Below are positions 23,471-36,216 of a DNA stretch of 64,000 nucleotides, in pieces. The notes below the pieces were generated by a model. That model did not search any database. It was not told where the DNA came from and saw nothing but the letters and a program-made list of their open reading frames with translations. Source of the DNA: Cordilura impudica (Eukaryota; Arthropoda; Insecta; Diptera; Scathophagidae); assembly GCA_963682025.1 (NCBI GenBank), contig OY821517.1, forward strand, positions 98,455,946-98,519,945, written 5' to 3'. The position numbers and the translations under genes are program-made. Positions within the stretch are counted from its first letter, which is position 1. Each line of letters begins with the position of its first letter.

Positions 23471-23509
23471 ATATATATCTAATTGTGTATAATAGCTTTC
23501 TGTATACAC

Positions 23510-25425
23510 TAGGGTGGCCCTTAATAAAAAAAGTGTTCAAACTGTCGGTCTCACCTCCTAGAAATATGCGAATAGCAAAAAAACTGAGAAATACAAAGTT
23601 TTGGGCCAATCAAAAAACGTTTAGTCGTGGCGCAAAGCGATTGAAAATTTCAAGTGTGTTTATATGGGGAAAATATGACTTTTTTCAGATATTACGAAAA
23701 TTTCGTTCTATAGTTTAATTTTTAATTATCCCTTCAAAAGGCTATAAAATTTCAAAATCGAATAAAAACTCGCCAAGAAATAGCAAATGCCCCAGACCAC
23801 TTTTGTGCCAAAAAAAATAGGTCACGAAATTTGATGGCATTTTTTTCAACTTTGAGAAATTGATTTAAGCCATCATTGTTTTTTGGTCTCTATACTTATA
23901 AGTACTCAGATGTGAAATATTGTTTTAGTACCACGTTGTTAACCTATTGCACATTGAGACCGAATACTCCTCTTTCAAGTTTGAAAAAACTTTCTTAAAC
24001 AAAATTGAAAAAAATTAATCTATCACTTTAAGGTTTTATGAAACACACGCTGCAGATTAAGTGTGTGAATTTTTAAGTAAATCCCTCCGCCAGAATTTTT
24101 TTGACAAGGATTTTATTTTTGCGGATTTCGAGAAAAATTGGATTTTTGTGAAATATTCTGTAGACATATGACCTAAGTTGTTTTAATTTATATTCGCGAG
24201 CAACCAGCAGATAATTGCACCGAAGATATATCACAATGGATTATTTTGATCCCAGGAACACTGAATGGTTAAATAAATAAAAATTAAACGCATTATTTCT
24301 CTTAAATTCTAAATAGTGGTATCAACGAGTTTAATAGAAAAACTCGTTTTAGGTCATTTTTATTTTAAAATATCTTAAAATCCAAAGCTGGCCTTGGCAA
24401 CTAATGGGTTAATGTTCTCGGATTTATCTCATATTTTTGGAACGAAACTTCTATACATTTGGTTATTATAGTTTAAGCGTCGCATCAAAAAATTGGACAG
24501 CACTTACAAAATATTTGAATTTTTAAAATAAATTGTCTTTTATTAGATTGGGGTCATATGTGACCCCAATTCCAAAAGGGTTAATTGAGTCATATTATTT
24601 TTTTCCGAAACCCTAGGCTATTAAGAGAAAATATAACATTTAAAAGTAGAAAAGTGATGAATTTTTGATACAAAGTATTTAGAAAGAGTACATTTACGGA
24701 ATATTTCACAAAAATCCAATTTTTCTCGAAATCCGCAACAATAAAATCCTTGTCAAAAAAATTCTGGCCGAGGGATTTACTTAAAAATTCACACACTTAA
24801 TCTGCAGCATGTATTTCATAAAACCTTAAAGTTATAGATTCATTTTTTCAATTTTGTTTAAGAAAGTTTTTTCAAACTTGAAAGAGGAGTCTTAAAAATT
24901 TTATCAAAAAAATTTCCAATATTCGGTCTCAATGTGCAATAGGTTAACAACGTGGTGCTAAAACAATACTTCACATCTGAGTACTTATAAGTATAGAGAC
25001 AAAAAAGGAATGATGGCTTTAATCAATTTCTCAAAGTTGGAAAAAATGCCATCAAATTTGTTGACCTAGTTTCTTTTTGGCACAAAAGTGGTCTGGGGCA
25101 TTTGCTATTTCTTGGCGAGTTTTTATTCGATTTTGAAGTTTTATAGCCTTTTGAAGGGATAATTTAATACAGATCCTGAATTATATAACAGCTTGCCGGA
25201 AAAATTAAACTATAGAACGAAATTTTCGTAAAATCTGAAAAAAGTCATATTTTCCCCATATAAACACACTTGAAATTTTCAATCGCTTTGCGCCACGACT
25301 AAACGTTTTTTGATTGGCCCAAAACTTTGTATTTGTCAGTTTTTTTGCTATTCGCATATTTCTAGGGGGTGAGACCGACAGTTTGAACACTTTTTTTCCC
25401 CTCCATATAAAGAAGGGCCACCCTA
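23510..25425. mobile_element. Fold-back transposon, 1.9 kb, ~0.66-0.73-kb inverted arms
   Basis: The left arm (23510 to about 24167) and right arm (about 24696-25425) are near-perfect reverse complements. They start TAGGGTGGCCC and end GGGCCACCCTA. Flanking octamers GTATACAC (23502-23509) and GTATATAC (25426-25433) match at 7 of 8 positions, as expected for a slightly aged 8-bp duplication. The roughly 530-bp centre has no gene. The two frames at 23485-23718 and 25205-25390 are the same arm read from each side and are not genes. Arm motifs are collinear with those of the element at 4358-8647, so this is probably a non-autonomous relative. Confidence 0.85.
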
Positions 25426-27209
25426 GTATATACGTACTATATTACAGCATGACTATAGTGTTGTATAGGGTCTCACAATCGAATGTTGTTATATTTTGTT
25501 TACATTTTTTAGAACTTAGTAAATTGATTTACAAATTTACAAATTTTTTTTCTTTACATTTGTATAAACAAATCACAATTAAATAAACATTTTCATCTAA
25601 AGGTACTATCACACGATGTGTTTTTTACATATGTACTGTCAAATTTTCCCACAACAAAAGTTGTATACATCGTATGACATATATGAAACATTGTTTATGT
25701 ACAATACATGAGGAAAGTCACATGAAAATTTTTATTTAGAACAGGTTCTATTTTAGCATGACAAACATATGAAAATATAACACTGCTTGTGGCGAAAGAA
25801 AAACAGAGTAAATTATAAAGATTAATATTGAAAGAAAATTAAATTGTTTAATATAAATTATCAATTAAAAAATATACAAACATATATAACTTTATTTTTA
25901 AGAATAAATTTTTATAAATTCACAAATTAAATCAGCTGTCGTTTACGTCTAGAGGTTATGGCATACGGAAATACATATGCACGTGTAATAGAAAAAATTA
26001 TGAATCGTATGCAAAATAATAATTTTGACAGACATACGGAATTACATATGCAAGTATGTGAGCGTATTGTTACGGTTTTAAATCACCTCTTCATTTCTTA
26101 CAAATTAACGCATTTGTACTGTCTTTATATTCGTCATTTTGTGTATTTGTGTGAAAATTTAATTAATCTGATAAAAAAAAAGTGGATAAAAATAAGCTTA
26201 GTTAGCAAATATTTTATCTCAAATGGAATATATAAATTGAAGAATTTTATTCAATCGAGCCCGACCATAACATAAGCTACTTCATCATTTATTTACAGGT
26301 AAAGTTTTTAAGATATTTTATTTTTGTTAGTGAGATATCAGCTATTTGAGATCTACTATTTGAGGCTTCAAGTGCATATTTTTAGGATAACTAATTAAAA
26401 TAAAATTAAAATAAAATATATTGTATATAAGTATATGTAATATATTGGACTTGTTTCATTAATCTGCCACGGAATACATCCATTCCGTGAATTTAGATTA
26501 ATCAAATCTGGATAGGCTTAAGGTAAGCAAGATATACAAATAAATTAAACCCAAAACAGAATAAATAGGACTCAGAGTTTTATGCTGTTAACGGTCTTGG
26601 AAAGAGTTTTTAAGTATATATCTGTAATAAAGAGCAACAAACATCACTTAAAACTTATAACACCTTTTGCCATAGAGTAGTGCTGAGTACAAATATAAAT
26701 ATGAACGTGTCTCTGTGACTTTGCATAAAAAAGAATAATATTTCTGATAAAAAATATTCAACATACACTAAAAAAAAACTTACCTCAATTTTGATAAAAC
26801 TAAAACAAAGTGCTTTTTGATCACTTTAGTAAATACTCTAGAGTGAAGTGTATAAAGCGATGATCGAGAATTTACAATTTAATGCGCAATTTTTCGTTTT
26901 AAAAACAAAATATTTTTTTAATTCTAACACTGTGTTATATTAGGAAAACATGAAAAAAATTTTTTTTTTAAGAAATTGCAATGACTACTGTCAAAATTAA
27001 CTTCAAATTGATATTATAATTCAACTATAATTTCGAAACAAAAAATTGACCAAATCGATAATAAAATAATAGAAGGAATAAATGTTTAATTCATATGTGG
27101 ATCATGTACACACTTAAGGCTTAATAAAAAATTATTTTCAGTTAACTTGTATTAAGTCATAGGTTTTAAAAATTAATCACACCAAATTGAGGAACATAAG
27201 CAACTTTTA
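25426..27209. other. AT-rich stretch with no recognisable content
   Basis: A 7-bp-stem hairpin 'cacggaat...attccgtg' lies at about 26468-26490. Several 'acatatg' and 'catatgac' motifs occur at 25620-26060. No gene or known repeat was identified. Confidence 0.45.
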
Positions 27210-28011
27210 AACAAGTAAGAAAGTTATAGTCGGTCTAGACCAACCATATGATACCCTATACCATGGTTTAGAGACCCTATCTTTCGTTCCAACTAATTCG
27301 ATATAGAAAATGAGCATAACTCAAATTTGAGTGACATTGATATTATTTTTTTGCCGCAAATATGAAAAAGTTCATATCGGGTGCTACATTTATATGGGGA
27401 CTAGGTCGAAAAATGGACCGATCTTGACCATATTTGGTAAAGTCACTTATATTTTGAAAAAATATATACAAACCAAATTTTAGAAAAATCTGTGCAATAT
27501 TTTTGTTTTTGATAGATTTAAGCGAAGATCGGGATGCGGCGTTATATGGGGGCTATGACTAAGAGTTATCCAATAGGGATCATTTTTGGACTACTGATTA
27601 ATGGATGTAATTAATACACACAAACCCAACTTGACTAAGATTTATATGATAATTTAAATCTTATGGCAATTTATGTAGATTTCGTAGGGGTAATTTGTAT
27701 GGGGGCTAGGTCTTAACATGGACCGATTCTCACCAATTTCAATAGCGTTCATTCTATGGCCGACGAAAGCTTGTATACCAAATTTTGTCTAAATATATTA
27801 ATATTTGCGACCTGCATTTTGATTACAAGCTTTACATGGACAGCTTTACAGGCGGACGGACGGACGGACGGACATCGTTAAATCGAATCAGCTAGTGATT
27901 CTGATTCGATCAGTATAATAAAAGATGGGTCTAGGTCAAATATTTTTGGTAGTTACAAACAGCAGCACAAAGTCATTATACCCAAACCACATAGTGGTAT
28001 AGGGTATAAAA
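27210..28011 (+). mobile_element. REP-A copy, full length, + orientation
   Basis: From 'aacaagtaagaaagttatag' through the palindrome remnant 'cggtctagaccaacc', the GGAC run (27852-27873) and the end 'ccacatagtggtatagggta'. With 13427-14200 it defines both ends of the family. Confidence 0.9.
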
Positions 28012-28343
28012 ACTTAATGAGTTTTAATTCGTAAGTAAACTTTGCAAAAATACCAAAACTTAAGATCTTTTTCTCTCCAAACTCTACTGTAGTTATTCGC
28101 CAACAGAATAATTATTGTCGGAATGCTTTGAAATTTTAAGGACGTAATGTCCTCGTGTCTGTTAATTTTAATTTAAACCATGTTAAAGTATGAATTTGTA
28201 TCATGTGTTCCTTAAATAGCTTTTGTAAATCGAAGTCAATCGTGCATTTTTATTATATTATAAGTTGAAATTGGGTCATTTTTTCACGTAGTAGGTAGTT
28301 TGCTAACAGCACAATTTTTGTCGGAATGAGTATTCTATGAATA

Positions 28344-28750
28344 CTAGCATAGCCCTGAATTCGAAATTCGAGTGCAGATTCTATGTAGGAAATTTTTTTT
28401 TTCATTTAAGTTTTTCTTTCAATTTTCCTCTAATGTATATATGTAAAAAAAATATGAATATTTTAATAAAATTCATTAAATTTAATTATATATATTGTAC
28501 ACACAGAAGGTATGCAAATGAGTTTGTTAATAATTAATTTTTTAACTGCCTAAAGGTATGCTTGTCAATTATAATGAAATGCAATGAATTGCTAATTGGG
28601 TAAAATTGATTAGTATACCTGTAGGCTCTTATAAAATTATTTATTATATATATTCTATTTTATTTAATTCAATATATTTTTAACACATATTATACATAAA
28701 TTTAAAAATTCAGCACTTCTCCTCCATATACATTTTGCTTAAAAAATGTC
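28344..28750 (-). mobile_element. HEL-B copy 3
   Basis: On the minus strand it ends with hairpin CTCGAATTTCGA, 'attcagggctatg', CTAG, then T. It contains 'gagcctacaggtatactaat' and starts near 'tggaggagaagtgctgaa', like copy 2. It lies inside the ~200-bp tandem array, so it inserted after the array formed. Confidence 0.7.
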
Positions 28751-29632
28751 ACAAAGCATAAGCCATTTCAGTTGTTGAAAGAAAATATATATAAAAAAAA
28801 TGTTTAGTTTAAAACAATTTTTTTTAGGAAAATAATCTGTTGGTATGCGGGACAACAAATTGTGTTAATATTTTTTTATCATGAATTTTTTAAAAAAATT
28901 TTGTAAACTGATGTCAAACTTCCATCGAGTGAATGTTTTCATATATTTGTATGGAAAGTGGTCGAGCTTTTTCGAGAAGTCGGAATGATTTGAAATTTAA
29001 ATTAAGTAGCAACTTTACATTGTAAAATTATGAAATAAGAGAAAATGTTCTCACTTTTGTAAGGGAAGTCTCTCATCTTTTTCGAATAGGAGTTCGCCAC
29101 AGCCACAATTTTGGGTAGATTACTTTGAAACTTGAATTTAAAATCTTTAAAAGTATAAATTTGCACAATGTGTTCCTTAAATATTTTTTGTAAATAGGTG
29201 CCAAATTTCAATGGAGAATATATTTTCATACATTTGCATGGAAAGTGGTAGAGATTTTTCGAGTAGTAGTTCGCCAACAAGTATTGTCAGAATTTTTGCA
29301 AATTTTAGGAAGATTATGTCGATGTATTTGCAAATGTAAACATTACAAAATTTTTGCAAGTCGTGATGGTAATTATTTTTGTAAAATTACTTCAAACTTG
29401 ATATAGAAGCAAATTTTTACACATTCGTTTAGAAAGTGGCTGACCTTTTTAGAGTATTTGTTCTCCCAGAGCTTAATTTTATTTAAAATGGCTTGATTTT
29501 TTAAATGTATCATCATCTGTGAATATGGTAAATTTTTTGAATTTACTTTTTGGGGAAAATTGACGAAATGATTGCACAAATCGACAAACCTTTGACTTTC
29601 CCATATTTAAGATAGCCCAAAATATTGAGCGC

Positions 29633-29802
29633 TGAAAATTATGTGTGGCACCCATACGCGAACTAGATCGATTTCATTCAATTTAAGTCAAAAAATTCTT
29701 TTTTTATATTTGCTCATTCAAAGAGTAAATAAAAAACGAATTTTTTGACTAGAATTTAATGAAATCCATATAAGTCGTATTTGGGTAACACACATAATTT
29801 TC
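29633..29802. mobile_element. Small fold-back element (MITE-like), ~170 bp
   Basis: The arms GAAAATTATGTGTG ... and ... CACACATAATTTTC are inverted copies over about 65 bp (also 'gatttcatt' and 'agtcaaaaaattc'). A short centre of about 40 bp separates them. No target duplication is evident. Confidence 0.65.
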
Positions 29803-30300
29803 AATAAGTAATCTATAAATACAGTCGAATACAGACAGTGTAAAAATTAAAAAATATTATTTTTCACACCTTTTGCAAAACTTCTGATCTGTTTCGAGTA
29901 GTTGTTCCGACACAACATTTCTGTCGGAATTCTTTCATATTTTGAATACATATTCTCATATATATTCAAATTGAAATAATAATAGTTTTTTCCAAATCTT
30001 CTTAAACATTTTTTTTAATAGATATCAAACTTATACGAAGAAAATATTTTCTTACATTTGAGTAGAAATGGCTTATCTTTACCGAGTAGTAGTTAGTGCA
30101 CTCCACAGTTTCTATCAGAATGCTTCAATATCTCAGGAGAGATACAGTATAACTGACTCCAAAATATATAAAATTATATCACTTATTATATACATATATT
30201 TTTTTTAATGATGTCAAACATCTATGAAGTGCACATTTCCATACATTTGTCTGCAAAGTGGTCGAGTTTGTTTGAGAAGTAGTTTGCCCACGCCAGTAGA

Positions 30301-31883
30301 ACGTTCCTATTCAAGTAAAATATATGGATGACATTTCTGGTACTTTCACGATTCCAGCAGTATATATGTTAGTTGTTGCTGCTCGATCTGGTCGTTCAGC
30401 TTTTGTAGCTCATTTACTACCCGAGTAGCTCGAGTACCCGAGCTTGACCGTACGCTCACTATAAATTACTCATTTTTTATAGTTTTAGCTATTTAAAAAG
30501 ATTTAAAATAATCTCTCATAAATAAGTATGTCAAAAATAAAGTCCAGGCGAAAAATATCGTTCTAATTTCATTCACTCTATTCAAATATCCATAAAACAA
30601 TTGCATCTATAATATGTTTTAACTTTACTTCCAAAAGTAGATAAGGAATGCTTGCAATGCTTAAAATAATCCTTAGCCCAGAAAGCTTTATTACTATGGG
30701 GGTTTACATTTTGGCACCCCCTAGGATTATCTTCCTATTTCAATAAATCAAATTCGATGTTAATATATAAAAAGAAGAAACTTAATTATTTTTCAGAGTG
30801 TAAATAATTTTCGTTGTGCTTTTAAATACGAGCACATTCGTAGCTAATTATTTGTAAGTTGATATAAAATACTATGTGTTTATCTGAATATTTGCATATG
30901 TTTTGCATTGCGCTCTAGTCACACAATGAGTTTGTTTGAGCTTCAATAATTGTGTTTACATTTTCATGTTTATTTTTTTAGTTCATTCAAAATCTACAGG
31001 TGGTGCTTTGATTTGAAAATGAAATTACCTAAAAAGTTGCCTTTAGTTAGGCATCACAGTTTTGTGTGCTCCTTATAAAAAATATCTGTTGCTTTACAAT
31101 ATGCTCTTGGATTCTACCATTATTTGAACGACTTGGGTTCATATATAAGCACACTTTCGTTTAAGTTTTGCTACCAGTATGTTAATTTCATTTTTTGTTA
31201 ATGAATTTTTGTTATCTAACTGCAGCAATGCGAGTGTAAATAATGATGTTTGTTGGAGCTATATAAATTAAATTAAATATTTTAGTAGAGTCTTTTTAAT
31301 TAATTTTTTTAAGCTTGCAATGGCCTCACATATGTAGCGTTTTCGGCTTCAATGCAAACACCTAAATGAGTAGAAATCTTTAGATCTCAGTGTAGATGAA
31401 ACTGAAGACCTATGATGTTAGTTAAATTTAATTTAAATCTGCAAAGCCTATATTTATATATATTAAATAAAGTAAAAACTTTTTTGGATGACCCAGAAAT
31501 AGGCTACTAAATAGAAATAGATTTTTTTTTTCATATAAATATTTACGGTCTAATTCATGAAAATTCATTTAATTGCCTCTAAAATTATTCCTGAGTTATA
31601 ACACATATTTTGTGTTATAAACTATTATTAGGAAACACTATTCATAAACATGTCATAACTGGTAATTAGCTACTAAACGTCTCATATGCTTTACGGTATT
31701 ATGGTGACAAAGATTGTCCTCTTTAGTGGCCAGTTTGTTGGTGCTGATGAATAAAGTAAATAAATGATCTACTCGGTAATTCAATATTTTATTTAATTTC
31801 TTTTATAGTAGAAATAATTTTAATTTTTATAGAAAAACAGCTTCTCTTTAAAAATGAATAAAAAAATATTTGTAAACAAATTA
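30301..31883. other. AT-rich stretch with no recognisable content
   Basis: No open frame or repeat from this window could be supported here. Confidence 0.5.
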
Positions 31884-33476
31884 CACTGTGGAACAAATTC
31901 AGGTTAGCAAAAGTTAGGTCGATTCTGAGAGTGAGGGGTGAACATAGAGGCTAAATTAGAAGACCCGTATCGCGGCGTTTGTTTATTTTTTTTAATCGAC
32001 CTTCGAACTTTGCAGTCAAATGCCGACTTTCAGCATATTGTTTATATGGTTTTTTGGTTATAACTCGTCGACTGAATGATATTTTTTCAATCTGTAAAAG
32101 CCAAATTATTGCTAGAGACCTGTGCAACAATCAAAATTTTTTCAAAAATTTATTAGAAAATATTTGTGGTGCTTATGAAGCAACATGTTGGAAAAATTAT
32201 TTTTTTTCATGCTTTTTGAAAATATTTTCCACAAAACTAAGTCTTTTTTGCTTTCTGTTTGATCTATAATATGCTTCTCAGTTTCTTCAATAAATTGAAG
32301 ATCAATACTTCGGTATGTTGGTACTGGAACGAATTCTGAGTGCGGTAATGGTAATTGGACACTTGACACTGCTACATAAGTTCTATTCTTTGCTTTCCTT
32401 CTATTCAAAGTTTTATGGTAGTTGATACATCCACAGCAATTTTCTTCTTGATGCGGGCTGTTGTCTAACCACATCATTGGTATACCAAAAGGCATAGTCT
32501 TCTCCTTTTCACTTTTCCATTGCATAAGAGTTGAATAACAATTAAAGCAATCGTTTTAGGGGCATAGTTTACGTCAGTAATAAACTCTTACGAGAAATAT
32601 TGTTTATAGGCTTCCAAAAAAAAATCACTCGCATTGCCACATTTTTCATCGCTTGTTATGAAACGTCCACAAACATTACAAAAATGGTCCATTTAACATT
32701 TTGGTTCCGACATTTTAAATACAATACATACTATACAATGTTTTTTTTTTGTTATTTTTATGAAATCGATGCACTTAAATCACTCACAAAATGAAATAAG
32801 TTCCAAAAAAATTAATAGCGAATTTTATCACGACCGAGCGAAAATTAGAAGACATCAGCTTCGGCTGAGTTGCGAGTCTTAACTGAATCTTCATTTTTGA
32901 AATTAGTTCGCTTGTACGAAATAAAAAAAATCGCTACCTGTGCGGTGGTTGTTTTACTAATTCCTAATTTTTGGAACTTCCCTTTTTAATTACTTCTACC
33001 TAAATCGCTATATACTTAATGGTTTTGGGATTTTTACCGCAAATTGTCGACTAGGACCATTTTCTTTTCAAATGAAATTTATTGAAGAAACTGAGAAGCT
33101 TATTATAGTTTTGTGGAAAATATTTTCAAAAAGCATGAAAAAAATAATTTTTCCAACATTTTGCATCATAAGCACCACAAAACTTTTCTAACTCAATTTT
33201 TAAAAAAAATTTAATTATTGCACAGGTCTCTAGCAATAATTTGGCTTTTACAGATTGAAAAAATATCAATTAGTCGACGAGTTATAGCCAAAAAACCATA
33301 TAAACAATATGCTGAAAATCGGCATTTGACTGTAAAGTTCGGAGGTCGATTTAAAAAAAAAAATTCGAACTAACATAAACAAAGCCGCGATACGGGTCTT
33401 TTAATTTAGCCTCTATTTTCACCCCTCACTCTCAGAATCGACCTAACTTTTACTAACCTGAATTTGTTCCACACTG
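31884..33476 (-). mobile_element. DNA transposon with ~0.41-kb inverted arms
   Basis: The left arm (31884 to about 32298) starts CACTGTGGAACAAATTCAGG, and the right arm (about 33070-33476) ends TTTGTTCCACACTG. The arms are reverse complements apart from a roughly 26-bp difference near 32250. CA(C/G)TGTGG ends resemble hAT termini, but I found no clear target duplication. The interior carries a broken minus-strand gene whose 3' part lies inside the left arm. Confidence 0.8.
32142..32690 (-). pseudogene. Broken repeat-associated insect gene (FGIPMxW family)
   Basis: Minus-strand pieces read NVCGRFITSDEKCGNASDF, then LEAYKQYFS and a stop, then a frame with TMPFGIPMMWLD, ENCCGCINYH and LPLPHSEFVPVPTYRSI. 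Paired cysteines (VCG, CCGC) flank the PFGIPMxW box. The order VCG ... PFGIPM.W ... C..C ... PHSE.VPVP matches a zinc-binding-like protein family I know only as uncharacterised, multi-copy arthropod proteins linked to repeats; its function is unknown. The reading frame is broken by at least one stop and one frameshift. The C-terminal segment IEETEKHII ... WKIFSKSMKKNNF falls inside the inverted arm and so occurs twice. Confidence 0.6.
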
Positions 33477-33841
33477 TTATTATAACATAAAATAATATTT
33501 TTTACGCGAAAATAAAAGTAGTACACTAACGAGTATGGCACAGCAAAATAAACGACACTGGTTTGTTTTGATTTTATTTTATTTATATGTAAACAAAACA
33601 AAAGAAATAAATGCAACAATCAAAAAACAATCAAATTGGCTGCATTAGCCCATGAAGATTGGCCGCATCATCTTGAATATATGAACTCTGTTATTAGCAC
33701 CTGAACTTATTTCTCCCCGACCCCAGCAACGCAATGCCAATAAAACCTGAAAATCGGCATATGTTCCGCATCCATTTTTATCCAATTAGATTTCCGGTTT
33801 GAACAAATCAATAATTTTTTGCAAATCAATAATTTTCGATA

Positions 33842-34175
33842 CCCTATTTTGAATTAATCATCTGGAGTTGATAGGGACGTCTTGCAGGCGATATTTGTTC
33901 AATGGTATCTGCAAACATTTCAAACTGTTTACGTGAGCATTTGAGAGGCCCAACTGCATTTGACTGGTGTCGAACTGGAATGGATGGTGACATACAGAGT
34001 GCGTTATAATTACTTAAGTCTTCCTTTTGTATGACATTTTCCTATCAATTTGTTTTAACATGTATTTTTTTACTATTACATTGTATTCGTTTTTTAATCG
34101 CTGTTGGACTCTTAAATCATTAAGATCGTTTTCTTGTATAGAATTGTATGGAATTTTGTCGTATTTACGTATGTA
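33842..34175 (-). pseudogene. Coding-like remnant, unidentified
   Basis: Two minus-strand frames without internal stops follow each other: NDLNDLRVQQRLKNEYNVIV ... DRKMSYKRKT (ends near 34014), and MSPSIPVRHQSNAVGPLKC, SRKQFEMFADTIEQISP, ARRPYQLQMINSK (ends 33842). The second resembles a charged helical segment. I do not recognise it. Its position next to the 31.9-33.5-kb element suggests a further mobile-element remnant. Chance is possible. Confidence 0.3.
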
Positions 34176-34229
34176 CAAATTTAAAGGAAAAATAAAAGAA
34201 AATAATCTCGAAATTACTTAGAATTTTGT

Positions 34230-35572
34230 ATAAAACCCCTAATTTTTGTGTGTTTTATTTTTCTATTTTTTGGTAGCCAAAGCTTGATTTTTGGTTCCAC
34301 AAAACTTGGAAAACCAACCCCCATTTCTATTCGTGAAATATTTGCTTTATAGAAAGTGTTAAAATGCGTAAAGATTTTTGTTATACTTACCAATTGTTCT
34401 AATTAAATTTTTCAAATCCATATTTTTTAATTCATTTAAGACATATTTATCTATGGTTTTGTGATAACTTAATTTTAACCATATGTACTCAAATCAATAA
34501 TTGTAAATAAACATTGAGAAATTTCATATTATGAAAGGTTTAAAGTATGGTAAAGGTTACAATAAAAATTTCATATATAACAAACGCTTATTAAACGTTT
34601 GCTAAGCAAATTTGTGTTTATATATACCGTTTTTCTGATTTTATCTTATTAACAGCTTATTAGGCTGTTAGAAAAGGTTTATGAAATAGACTGTTATATT
34701 AGGGTATGCAAATTTTTAAGCAGACGTAGGGAATATGAATGTATGAAATTTTAAAATTTATTGCCTCTTCCAAAATTATTTACGTTTAAACTTGGCAAAT
34801 ACTAAATTCTTACTTTTATGTCAATAATTATTACTGCGGAGAAATAGAAGTAATTTATTCAGATATTTAAAAAGAAAGAGTCAGAAAAAAGATTTAAAAT
34901 ATTTATGCTTCATAAGTTCAATTATAACCTCCATGGAGATGGTATATATTAGTTTGTCAATCCAATTCTAATGACTAAAAAAAATCTAGACCCCATAAAA
35001 TATATTTATTCTTGATCCTTACAAAAAGCGAAGTTTTTATAACGATGTCCGTCTGTCAGTCTGTTAAAATCCCGATCACGCCGTAAATAAGTCAGCTGGG
35101 CTAAACATTTTTAGTGAAAATGATACATTGATATCCTGATCAGTGTAGTGTGTAAAATCATGAAAATCGGTGAAACAGGTCCCGAGAATTTAATGAAAAT
35201 TTAAAAAAAACTTATATATGATTTTTTTATTATTGTTGTTATTCTAAATTTTGTTTCTTATATCTGATAGCTATAATTCTTCTTGTTGTTGTGGTCGTTA
35301 TATTTCGTAGTATTTTCTTAATAAGTGTATATTTATGGTTAAATGCTTAAAGTTAGCTTGAGCCGCCACCGAAGAAGGCGGCAATATATACTTGCTGAAC
35401 TAACCATCTTAGTCAATTTATAATTTAGTATTAATATTCTTATAATATATTATTATTAAATATTATTATTAAGTAAATGGTTAGAAAATAAGAGAAGATA
35501 TATATAAATTGAGTTTAATAACCCATAGAAACAAAGTTTCTATTAAAAATCTTTCTTTCCTTATGTGTGTGT
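34230..35572. other. AT-rich stretch; one GTCY-type repeat fragment
   Basis: Around 34975-35210, 'taacgatgtccgtctgtcag' with 'tcccgatcacgccgtaaat' looks like the GTCY block of another dipteran interspersed repeat, distinct from REP-A in its flanks. Otherwise nothing is recognised. Confidence 0.45.
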
Positions 35573-36216
35573 TCTTTCCTGACTGTGTGTGACTATTTTA
35601 AAATTAATCTTCGGCCACAACAAGTCTGCGGACAAAGTTTCAGACACATCAGATGAGGGGAAGTTGGGTTTTAATCTCTCCGTGACTGTGCGTGACAGTG
35701 CGTAACTATGTCAAATTTAATCTTTTTCACAGCAAGTCTATCGACCAAGTTTCGGATCGATCGGATAAGAGCAAATGGGTTTTAAATCACTCCGTGACTG
35801 TGCGTGTCTATGTCGAAGTTGATCTTTCTTTACAGCAAGTATATCCAAGTATATACTCCATGACTGTACGTAACCATGCATGACTGTGCGTGACTAAGTC
35901 AAAGTTAATCTTTTTTTTCACAGCTAGTGTATGGAGCAAGTTTCAGATCGATCGGATGAGGGGAAATGACATTTAGATCACTCCGTGACTGTGATTGATT
36001 GCATGACTGTGCGTGACTAAGTCAAAGTTAATCTTTTTTCACAGCAAGTGTATGGATTCAGATCGATCGGATGAGGAGAAATGATATTTAGATCACTCCG
36101 TGACTGTGCGTGACTATGCGTGACTGTGTGTGACTACCTCAAAATTTATCTGTAGTTACAGCAAGACTATGGGCCATGTTTCAGATCAATTGGATAAGGG
36201 GGAATGGGGTTGCTCC
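35573..36216 (+). repeat. Tandem array, ~85-125-bp units
   Basis: Six units are marked by 'tgactgtgcgtgactatg', 'aatcttttttcacagcaag' and 'tcagatcgatcggatgaggg'. The 'atctt...acagcaag' block lies at about 35612, 35719, 35821, 35907, 36030 and 36147. Unit length varies because of a short inner repeat (TGACTGTGCG). Confidence 0.85.

Larger units (their letters stand above)
28050..30300 (+). repeat. Degenerate tandem array of ~200-bp units
   Basis: A block of the type 'ggaaagtggtcgagctttttcgagtagtagttcgccaacag' followed by 'ttgtcggaatg' recurs, much diverged, near 28085, 28290, 28950, 29070, 29250, 29450, 29900, 30085 and 30260. Intervening blocks such as 'tgtgttccttaaata' also recur (28205, 29170). 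A HEL-B copy (28344-28750) and a small fold-back element (29633-29802) are inserted in it. It does not match REP-A or the Helitron arrays. Confidence 0.65.

Noticed and set aside
23485..25390. The same 61-aa peptide encoded on opposite strands at 23485-23718 and 25205-25390
   Set aside because: Both are the inverted arms of one fold-back element; no start context, and no similar frame is known to me.
34027..34221. Plus-strand frame rich in Phe, Tyr and Leu
   Set aside because: AT-rich shadow opposite a more coding-like minus-strand segment.
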